Source of the DNA: Prevotellaceae bacterium UBA3646
GTDB lineage: Bacteria; Bacteroidota; Bacteroidia; Bacteroidales; Bacteroidaceae
Length of the DNA stretch: 20,597 nt
Assembly: GCA_002373535.1 (NCBI GenBank)
Contig: DFKL01000144.1
Location: forward strand, 1 to 20,597
Direction: 5' to 3'
The notes under the pieces are model-generated. The model saw only the letters and a program-made list of their open reading frames with translations. It searched no databases and was not told where the DNA came from. Below are positions 14,330-20,597 of this stretch, piece after piece. The position numbers and the translations under genes were made by a program. Positions within the stretch are counted from its first letter, which is position 1, and each line of letters starts with the position of its first letter.

Positions 14330-17281
14330 ATGCAGCTCAAGGATACCTCGTTTGTGGATTTGATGCAGAAACGTATCTGCAATGTACTGATTATCGCCAA
14401 TCCATACGATGCTTTCATGTTGGAGGATGACGGGCGGGTGGACGAGAAGATATTCTCGGAGTATGCCAAGCTGGGCCTGCGATTTCCACCCCGTTTCATA
14501 CAGGTCTCCAACGAGGCCGAGGCTCGCGCCCAGATGGCTACAGGCAGTATAGATCTTGTCATCTGTATGCCGGCAGCCGAGAATAACAACGTATTTGACA
14601 TTGCACGTGACATCAAGGCTGCACATACAGAAATACCCATAGTCGTCCTGACACCTTTCAGCCATGGTATTACCAATCGTATAGAAAACGAGGACCTGTC
14701 GGCATTTGAATATGTTTTCTGCTGGCTGGGCAATACAGAACTGCTATTGTCCATAATCAAGCTGATCGAGGACAAGATGAACCTTGAGCATGATATCCGC
14801 AGTGCCGGGGTGCAGATGCTTCTTGTCGTCGAGGACAGCATACGATTCTATAGCAGCATCCTTCCTAACTTGTACAAGTTTGTCCTGCACCAAAGCCTTG
14901 CATTTGCCTCTGAGGCTCTTAACTCCAGCCTTGAGGCTCTGCGCATGCGCGGACGTCCTAAGATAGTGCTGGCACGAACATACGAGGAAGCGTGGGCATT
15001 GTACGAGAAATTTGCCGACAATGCGCTGGGTGTAATCTCTGACTGCCGCTTTCCCATATACAACGGCAGCCGTCAGGCAGATGAAATGGCTGGTTTCAAA
15101 CTGTTGAGCTGTATACGTGCCCGTGATCCGTATATACCTCTGATACTGGAATCAAGCGAGAGTGAGAGGGCAGAACTGGCACACCAGTGCGGAGCCCTGT
15201 TTATCGACAAGAACTCGAAGAAGATGGGAGTTGACCTTCGTACCCTGATGCGCCGTTTCTTCGGTTTTGGCGACTTTGTCTTCCGCAATCCTGATACGAT
15301 GGAGGAGGTAGCACGTATCCGTAACCTGAAGGAACTTCAGGACAACATCATGACACTGCCGTTTGACTCGCTATCCTATCACATACGTCACAACAATGTA
15401 AGCCGCTGGCTCTCAAGCCGTGCCCTGTTTCCAATAGCAGAGTTCCTGAAACATATCACATGGGAGACGCTGCAGGACGTGGATGCACACCGTAGGATTA
15501 TCTTTGACGCCATAGTGGCATACCGCAGGATGAAGAACCGAGGCGTGGTAGCCGTATTCCAGAAGGACCGCTTTGACCAATACTCCAATTTCGCCCGTAT
15601 AGGTGAAGGCTCGCTTGGTGGAAAAGGACGCGGCCTGGCATTCCTTGACCGTATGATATCCAAGCAGCGCGAAGGATTAGGCGGATTGCTGTATATACCA
15701 AAGACTCTTGTGCTGTGTACGGATATCTTCGACGAGTTCATGGATACCAATGACCTTTATGGCATAGCGTTGAGCAATATCGAAGATGAGGAAATCCTGA
15801 AAACATTCCTTCACGCCCGTCTTCCACAACGCCTGCTGTCGGACCTGGAAGCCTTTATGGACGTGGTGCGCTCACCGTTGGCAATACGTTCAAGCTCGCT
15901 GCTGGAGGACAGCCACTATCAGCCATTTGCAGGAATCTATTCGACATATATGATTCCGTACACTGATGACAAGTATGAGCGCCTGAGCATGCTTGCCAAG
16001 GCCATCAAGGCCGTATATGCCAGCGTGTACTATCGTAGCAGCAAGGATTACATGACAGCCACGAGCAATGTGATAGACCAGGAGAAGATGGCAGTAATCC
16101 TGCAAGAGGTCGTAGGTCAACAGTACGGTGACCTGTTCTATCCTACAATCAGCGGAGTGGCACGTAGCGTCAACTACTATCCTATAGGAGACGAGAAGGC
16201 AGAGGAGGGTACTGTATCTCTGGCAATGGGCCTCGGAAAATATATTGTAGACGGCGGAACCAGCCTGCGAGTATGTCCTGCACATCCGCACCAGGTGTTG
16301 CAGATGAGCGAGATTAACCTTGCCCTCAGGGACACACAGACCAGTTTTTTTGCCTTGGGACAGAACGATGCAGACAAACCGGATCCGTTGGTCGATGACG
16401 GCTTTAACCTGAGAAGGGTCAGTGTACGAGATGCTGACAAGGACGGTTCGCTACAGTGGATATGTTCGACATACGATCCTGCAGACCAATGTATATACGA
16501 CGGATATTACGATGGACGTAACCGTAAGATAGTCAGTTTCGCAGGAGTATTGCAAAATGGAGTATGGCCACTCCCCGAATTGCTGCAGCTGGTATTGAAG
16601 ATGGGGCAGCAGGAGATGCAGCGACCTGTTGAAATCGAATTTGCATGCAACCTGCATCCAGACAAAACCGGCGAGTTCTACCTTCTTCAGATACGACCTA
16701 TGGTGGACAGCCGCATGAATCTGGAGGAAGACCTTGCAGCCGTTCCTGACAGAGAGTGCATCCTGCGCAGCCACAATGCCATAGGTCACGGAATCTTTGC
16801 CGATATAGAGGATGTCGTATACGTAAAGACACTTCCGGACAAGGATAATCCGGACTATGCATACAGTCCGTCTTACAATCCCCGGATAGCAGAGGAGATA
16901 GAGCGAATCAACCGTCTGTTGCTTACGCAGGACCGCAAGTGCCTGCTGATAGGTCCTGGACGATGGGGCTCGAGCGACCCTTGGCTCGGCATACCTGTCA
17001 AATGGCCTCACATAAGCAGTGCCCAAGTCATCGTAGAGGCCGGACTGGAGAATTTTCAGGTAGATCCCAGCCAGGGAACTCACTTCTTCCAGAACCTTAC
17101 GTCATTGGGAGTGGGCTACCTGACCATAGATGCCTTTCGTGGCAACGGCAAGTATGACGAAAGCGTATGGACAGATTGTGACATCGTTCAGCAGACGGAT
17201 TACGTCCGTCATGTCCGACTGCCGAAGCCGCTGACTATCAAGATAGACGGAATGAGCAAGGAAGCAATAGTAACACAATAA
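14330..17281 (+). CDS. Two receiver-like domains fused to a PPDK_N/PEP-synthase-type ATP-grasp domain and a unique C-terminal domain
   Basis: From ATG 14330 the protein has 983 residues; a TTG at 14306 in the same frame is less likely, since GGAAGA sits 5 nt before the ATG. Residues about 14-135 look like a degenerate response-regulator receiver: DLVICMPAAENN lacks the phospho-Asp. Residues about 160-310 look like an intact receiver with acidic pair Glu168-Asp169, phospho-acceptor Asp238 (ISDCRFP) and Lys294 (FIDKNSK), carrying a long insert. Residues about 420-792 are a pyruvate phosphate dikinase N-terminal ATP-binding domain (GSLGGKGRGL with Lys432, LAIRSSSLLED with Arg520, FYLLQIRPMV). 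The phosphohistidine swivel domain and the PEP/pyruvate barrel are absent. The C-terminus (about 800-983) has GPGRWGSSDPWLG and GTHFFQNL (His918). The reaction is unknown; database names such as PEP synthase would be misleading. Confidence 0.88.
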   Translation: MQLKDTSFVDLMQKRICNVLIIANPYDAFMLEDDGRVDEKIFSEYAKLGLRFPPRFIQVSNEAEARAQMATGSIDLVICMPAAENNNVFDIARDIKAAHTEIPIVVLTPFSHGITNRIENEDLSAFEYVFCWLGNTELLLSIIKLIEDKMNLEHDIRSAGVQMLLVVEDSIRFYSSILPNLYKFVLHQSLAFASEALNSSLEALRMRGRPKIVLARTYEEAWALYEKFADNALGVISDCRFPIYNGSRQADEMAGFKLLSCIRARDPYIPLILESSESERAELAHQCGALFIDKNSKKMGVDLRTLMRRFFGFGDFVFRNPDTMEEVARIRNLKELQDNIMTLPFDSLSYHIRHNNVSRWLSSRALFPIAEFLKHITWETLQDVDAHRRIIFDAIVAYRRMKNRGVVAVFQKDRFDQYSNFARIGEGSLGGKGRGLAFLDRMISKQREGLGGLLYIPKTLVLCTDIFDEFMDTNDLYGIALSNIEDEEILKTFLHARLPQRLLSDLEAFMDVVRSPLAIRSSSLLEDSHYQPFAGIYSTYMIPYTDDKYERLSMLAKAIKAVYASVYYRSSKDYMTATSNVIDQEKMAVILQEVVGQQYGDLFYPTISGVARSVNYYPIGDEKAEEGTVSLAMGLGKYIVDGGTSLRVCPAHPHQVLQMSEINLALRDTQTSFFALGQNDADKPDPLVDDGFNLRRVSVRDADKDGSLQWICSTYDPADQCIYDGYYDGRNRKIVSFAGVLQNGVWPLPELLQLVLKMGQQEMQRPVEIEFACNLHPDKTGEFYLLQIRPMVDSRMNLEEDLAAVPDRECILRSHNAIGHGIFADIEDVVYVKTLPDKDNPDYAYSPSYNPRIAEEIERINRLLLTQDRKCLLIGPGRWGSSDPWLGIPVKWPHISSAQVIVEAGLENFQVDPSQGTHFFQNLTSLGVGYLTIDAFRGNGKYDESVWTDCDIVQQTDYVRHVRLPKPLTIKIDGMSKEAIVTQ

Positions 17282-17293
17282 TATTCCATACTG

Positions 17294-18874
17294 ATGAAAA
17301 AGTCTATAGTTATATTATTTGTCCTGCTTGCCAGCCTTGGTGCGGGTGCTCGCAAGAAACCTAAGTCAATAGTTGTCCTGTATGAAAATGACGTGCATTG
17401 TGCGATAGACGGATATTCGGCTCTGGTCGGCTTGCGCACACAGGTTGCAGATACCGCAAACGTCGCAGTAGTCAGCTGTGGTGATTTCCTGCAGGGAGGC
17501 ACTCCCGGGGCAATCTCGCGTGGCGAATATATCACGGCAATAATGCAGACGGTAGGATATGATGCAATAACACTGGGCAATCATGAATTCGACTATAAGG
17601 TGCCACGCATGACAGAGTTGATAGAAAAGGCCGATATACCTGTCACATGCACAAATTTTTTCGAACAGGACAACCCCAAACCATACTATGCTCCATATAT
17701 AATTAAGAAACTGGGCAGGAAGAAGGTTGCATTCATTGGTACGGTAACACCGACAGCACTGAACCTGGAACAATATGCGTTTTTTGACAAGAAGGGGACC
17801 CAGTTGTACGACCTGCGGCCGAATCAGGTATACCAGCTCGTGCAGGATGCTGTGAACTCAGCCAGGAAAAAGGGAGCCAAGTATTGTATAGTGCTAAGTC
17901 ATCTGGGTGAGGATGACAATGACATGCACATAGACAGTCATGGTCTGGTGGCTGCTACAACAGGCATTGATGCCGTGTTGGACGGCCATAGCCATAATGT
18001 GATTCCATGCCAGATGGTCGCAAACAGGAACGGCAAGATGATACCGGTCAGTCAGACAGGAACCAAGTTCGGATACATAGGACACTTGCTTATTGACAAA
18101 CGTGGCCGTGTCAGTACAAGTCTGATTCCAACCCGTGACCAGAATACCAAGACCATAGGGTCGGAACTGCTGACAAAGAAGTCCGAGGCATTGAGAAGGA
18201 CACAGGAGACGACTGACAGTATCATCAGGCTGGTGAATGAGCAGACGGCACGTGTGGCATGCCATTCCGATTTCCCGATCACGATACTGGATCCAGTCAA
18301 AGGTCAGGTGGTGCGATGCAGCGAGACAAATGCCGGTGACCTGGTATGTGATGCTTTCCGTGCGGTCTCGGGTGCACAGATTGCCATAAACAACGGCGGC
18401 GGCATCCGGGCACAACTCTCTGCCGGTGACCTTACATACGGCGATATCGTAAGTCTGTTGCCTTTTGACAATTACCTGGAGACGGTAGAGGTTACCGGGC
18501 AGGATCTGCTGAATACCCTGGAGGCCTGTTGCCAGATGCTGCCGGACAAAGATGGTCAGTTTGTCCAGGTAAGCGGTATCCGGTATACGGTTGATACCGG
18601 CAAGACACCACGTGTACAGAGCGTCGAGATCCTGAATGAGAATGGCTATTCCGTGCAATACGAACAGCTATGTCCGGACCGGAAGTACATTCTGTGTACG
18701 ACAGACTATTGCATAGACGGCGGCGGAATGTACGGGAAATTGAAGAAATGCCGCAAATTGAAGGAGGGTATCGCAAGATATAGCGACGCCTTGCTCCAAT
18801 ATGTCACCGAAGACCTGAAAGGAAAAATCCCCGAGGCTTACCGTAAGCCTCAGGGACGTATTGTAATCAAGTAG
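17294..18874 (+). CDS. Periplasmic 5'-nucleotidase / UshA-type metallophosphoesterase
   Basis: The protein has 526 residues with a signal peptide (residues 1-19). The metallophosphatase domain (about 24-260) holds all di-metal motifs: Asp33 and His35 (ENDVHC), Asp64 (CGDFLQGG), Asn96-His97 (GNHEFDY), a His in SHLGEDD, and His232/His234 (DGHSHN). The C-terminal 5'-nucleotidase domain (about 325-490; ETNAGDLVCDAF, INNGGGIRA, LPFDNYLETV) gives nucleotide specificity. It probably hydrolyses nucleotides or UDP-sugars in the periplasm for salvage. Both domains are in one polypeptide, whereas from memory some Bacteroidetes encode them as two adjacent genes. It starts 12 nt after the ATP-grasp gene and so probably shares its transcript. 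Its last codons contain the terminator hairpin of the convergent GH20 gene. Confidence 0.93.
   Translation: MKKSIVILFVLLASLGAGARKKPKSIVVLYENDVHCAIDGYSALVGLRTQVADTANVAVVSCGDFLQGGTPGAISRGEYITAIMQTVGYDAITLGNHEFDYKVPRMTELIEKADIPVTCTNFFEQDNPKPYYAPYIIKKLGRKKVAFIGTVTPTALNLEQYAFFDKKGTQLYDLRPNQVYQLVQDAVNSARKKGAKYCIVLSHLGEDDNDMHIDSHGLVAATTGIDAVLDGHSHNVIPCQMVANRNGKMIPVSQTGTKFGYIGHLLIDKRGRVSTSLIPTRDQNTKTIGSELLTKKSEALRRTQETTDSIIRLVNEQTARVACHSDFPITILDPVKGQVVRCSETNAGDLVCDAFRAVSGAQIAINNGGGIRAQLSAGDLTYGDIVSLLPFDNYLETVEVTGQDLLNTLEACCQMLPDKDGQFVQVSGIRYTVDTGKTPRVQSVEILNENGYSVQYEQLCPDRKYILCTTDYCIDGGGMYGKLKKCRKLKEGIARYSDALLQYVTEDLKGKIPEAYRKPQGRIVIK
18823..18856 (-). terminator. Intrinsic terminator of the GH20 gene, embedded in the 3' coding end of the 5'-nucleotidase gene
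   Basis: Read on the minus strand, TCCCTGAGGCTTA pairs with TAAGCCTCGGGGA as a 13-bp stem with one U·G wobble and a 3-nt loop (CGG). Five Ts follow (plus-strand As at 18823-18827). It begins 50 nt past the GH20 stop. On the plus strand the wobble becomes an A·C mismatch and there is no T-run, so it should work mainly for the minus-strand transcript. Confidence 0.85.
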
Positions 18875-18906
18875 TCCTGTTGTTTGTATACGGACGGTAC
18901 GTAGGG

Positions 18907-20597
18907 CTATCTGAGTTTTTGGCCGGAAGTGTTATACTGCCGGCCATCTTTGTATATTACTACATGCCTGTCAACGATATACTTGCCGTCCTGTTTTCCG
19001 TGGCTGCTACCATCTGTCACTATGTCGGATATTGACGTGGGACCGTCGTACCTGCTGTCTGTCTGGAATACAACGGCACAGTTTGCATCTGATGTGTTGT
19101 ATAATCCGATGTTACGGCCTGCACCTGTTCCGCCCCATGTGTTGAAACCCTTGGATGAATCGGTTGTCAGTGTAACGACGTACTCCTGGCTTTTGTTGGG
19201 GTGAGCGGCGAGCATGAATGATTTTGCTGTGCTCCCGTATGAACTGCTGTATAGTAATGTGGTGGAGACTCCATTGGTTGCAGTCGCGTTCTTTGTGCTC
19301 AGGTACGTGCCGTCGGCACAGTATATCTTGATGTTGTTGGTGTTTTCACCAATCAATGCAAAGAACTGGCTGTCTTCCATTTTCTCGTTCTCGACAGTCA
19401 ACAGGCTGCTCTTGCCGTTGGCCTGCATGAATACGTTGCCGTTGGTGAACTTTATCTTGTACCATTTGGGGCTTTCCACCGTGCTTACCTCGGGGGACAC
19501 CGTTGACTTGCTGTCTTTGCGAGGTGTGTAGCCTGGCATCCAGTGGTTGGAGTAGACGTAATCGTTGTCGTCCAGCCATTTGGTATGTGCGACCAGACGT
19601 GTACGGAAGTCGTTCCAATCCTTGCGCTCTTGTAGCGACCATCCTGACTCGGCAACACATATCAATCGCGGCAGGGCAAGATATTCAAGGTATTCAGGTG
19701 TACCTACATGTTCTGCCCAGAATGTCCCTTGAACGCCTTTCACGAGTGCCTCCTGACCGGCCGTAAGCCCACTTGGCATCGGTATCAGACTGTAGCATCC
19801 CTGAACGCTGTCATCTCCGTCTCCTGCTCCTGTGGGTTCTCCGTAGTCGGTACACTGGCGGCGGTTGATATAGTAGCTTTGATTGCCACGGTTGTATTCG
19901 GTGACAATGGCAGGAAGTCCCAGGCCGACGGCTTTGCGGACACCGGACTCACATGGATTCCAGCACATAATCGTGGCTCCAGTCTCCTGCATGATGTCCA
20001 GGTCAGCGCCCGAGGCTGTTACGCTTTCGTTCCAGCAAAACAGCTTTTTGCCCTTGGTCGCAACAAAGTCGCTGATCTGTTTTATAAAGCGCGTCTGGAG
20101 CTGCCTGTAGCTGGTAAAGCCTTCGGCGGCATACAGAGCCTGACATTGTGCGTTGTTCTGCCATTGTGTTACGGGGCATTCGTCACCACCAATGTGTATG
20201 TAGGGGTATGGGAAAATGTCGCACAGTTCTGCCAGTATATTCTTGGCAAACAGGACTGCGTCGTCATTGGCGACATTCAGGACGTTGCTGCTGATGCCTC
20301 CTGTCGTCCATACAGATGGTGGGTTGTTCGGATAGCAGCTGAATTCGGGATAGGCTGCCATGGCAGCTACGAAATGCCCTGGCATGTCTATCTCTGGAAG
20401 AATGTCGATATGCCGTTCGGCTGCGTATGCGACGACATCCCTCATCTCTTCCTGGGTATAGTAGTACGGTCCATAAGGCTTGCCTGTGTTTCCTCCGACA
20501 CCTGTCCAGTACGTCCAACCGTTTTCTATTATCTTGGTGATGGGAGTCTCGTAGCTGTCTGTGCGTTTGGCACCGATGGTGGTGAGCTTGGGATATT
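18907..20597 (-). CDS. Beta-N-acetylhexosaminidase, glycoside hydrolase family 20, with C-terminal beta-trefoil-like domain and sorting-like tail (5'-truncated by window edge)
   Basis: The reading frame stays open to the right edge, so the true start lies outside; about 562 residues are visible. The first visible residues (YPKLTTIGAKRTD ... YYYTQEEMRDVV) match the GH20 barrel just after its HWHLTDDQ-type motif. The catalytic Asp-Glu pair is in HIGGDECP (codons at 20184-20179). EIDMPGH, CWNE and GTFWAEHV are further family motifs. GH20 enzymes release terminal GlcNAc or GalNAc from glycans. After the barrel (about 19475-19060), a region with NGNVFMQANGK, DGTYLST and SQFFALIG looks like a beta-trefoil or ricin-like lectin. 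The end (GKYIVDRHVVIYKDGRQYN, then TSGQKLR) is a Prevotella-type tail. A secreted or surface enzyme that takes amino-sugars from host or microbial glycans is likely. Confidence 0.95.
   Translation of the reverse strand, partial: YPKLTTIGAKRTDSYETPITKIIENGWTYWTGVGGNTGKPYGPYYYTQEEMRDVVAYAAERHIDILPEIDMPGHFVAAMAAYPEFSCYPNNPPSVWTTGGISSNVLNVANDDAVLFAKNILAELCDIFPYPYIHIGGDECPVTQWQNNAQCQALYAAEGFTSYRQLQTRFIKQISDFVATKGKKLFCWNESVTASGADLDIMQETGATIMCWNPCESGVRKAVGLGLPAIVTEYNRGNQSYYINRRQCTDYGEPTGAGDGDDSVQGCYSLIPMPSGLTAGQEALVKGVQGTFWAEHVGTPEYLEYLALPRLICVAESGWSLQERKDWNDFRTRLVAHTKWLDDNDYVYSNHWMPGYTPRKDSKSTVSPEVSTVESPKWYKIKFTNGNVFMQANGKSSLLTVENEKMEDSQFFALIGENTNNIKIYCADGTYLSTKNATATNGVSTTLLYSSSYGSTAKSFMLAAHPNKSQEYVVTLTTDSSKGFNTWGGTGAGRNIGLYNTSDANCAVVFQTDSRYDGPTSISDIVTDGSSHGKQDGKYIVDRHVVIYKDGRQYNTSGQKLR

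Noticed and set aside
14306..14332. TTG start for the receiver-ATP-grasp protein
   Set aside because: The ATG at 14330 has a better-placed purine-rich site (GGAAGA), and the extra eight residues add nothing conserved.
17894..18658. Open reading frame of 254 codons on the minus strand, antisense to the 5'-nucleotidase
   Set aside because: It is covered by a gene with all catalytic motifs. There is no signal, domain or promoter of its own.
20443..20445. Start codon of the GH20 gene at the Met in EEMRDVV
   Set aside because: The frame continues upstream with clear GH20 sequence to the window edge, so this Met is internal and the gene is truncated by the window.

Overview
This 20.6 kb window is bacterial chromosome from the Bacteroidota, most likely order Bacteroidales and probably a Prevotella-like genus. 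The evidence is the -7 boxes of the form TAnnTTTG, start codons that mostly lack a Shine-Dalgarno sequence, a TonB-dependent receptor with a long N-terminal leader, Bacteroidetes-type OadG/OadA/OadB and DUF4199 proteins, and secreted proteins that end in short Prevotella-style C-terminal tails. I saw no phage, IS element, CRISPR array, rRNA or tRNA. No gap between genes exceeds about 140 nt.

Layout. (1) 37-3228, minus strand: a large secreted Big_2/F5-8C/CotH protein, divergent from (2) 3368-5422, plus strand: a BtuB-like TonB-dependent receptor that ends at a strong hairpin terminator. (3) 5504-7134: a cell-wall amidase overlapping an MCE/MlaD lipid-transport protein by 4 nt. (4) 7235-10235: dnaA with a good promoter, then a nitroreductase whose C-terminus carries a piece of class II ribonucleotide reductase, then folB joined by a TGATG overlap. 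(5) 10370-17281 and probably on to 18874: oadG-oadA-oadB, which encode a biotin-dependent, sodium-exporting decarboxylase. They are followed by a small DUF4199 membrane protein, a large receiver-receiver-ATP-grasp protein of unknown function and a periplasmic 5'-nucleotidase. (6) 18907-20597, minus strand: a GH20 beta-N-acetylhexosaminidase that converges on the nucleotidase and runs off the right edge of the window.

Functionally, the two ends of the window encode secreted or surface proteins for handling external polymers and cofactors. The middle encodes housekeeping functions: cell wall, lipid transport, replication initiation, folate, and Na+-coupled decarboxylation of oxaloacetate.

The items most worth following up are the nitroreductase/NrdJ-tail fusion, the receiver-ATP-grasp protein that lacks the usual phosphotransfer domains, and the GH20 terminator embedded in the coding end of the neighbouring gene. 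All identifications were made by reading motifs; no database search was run.
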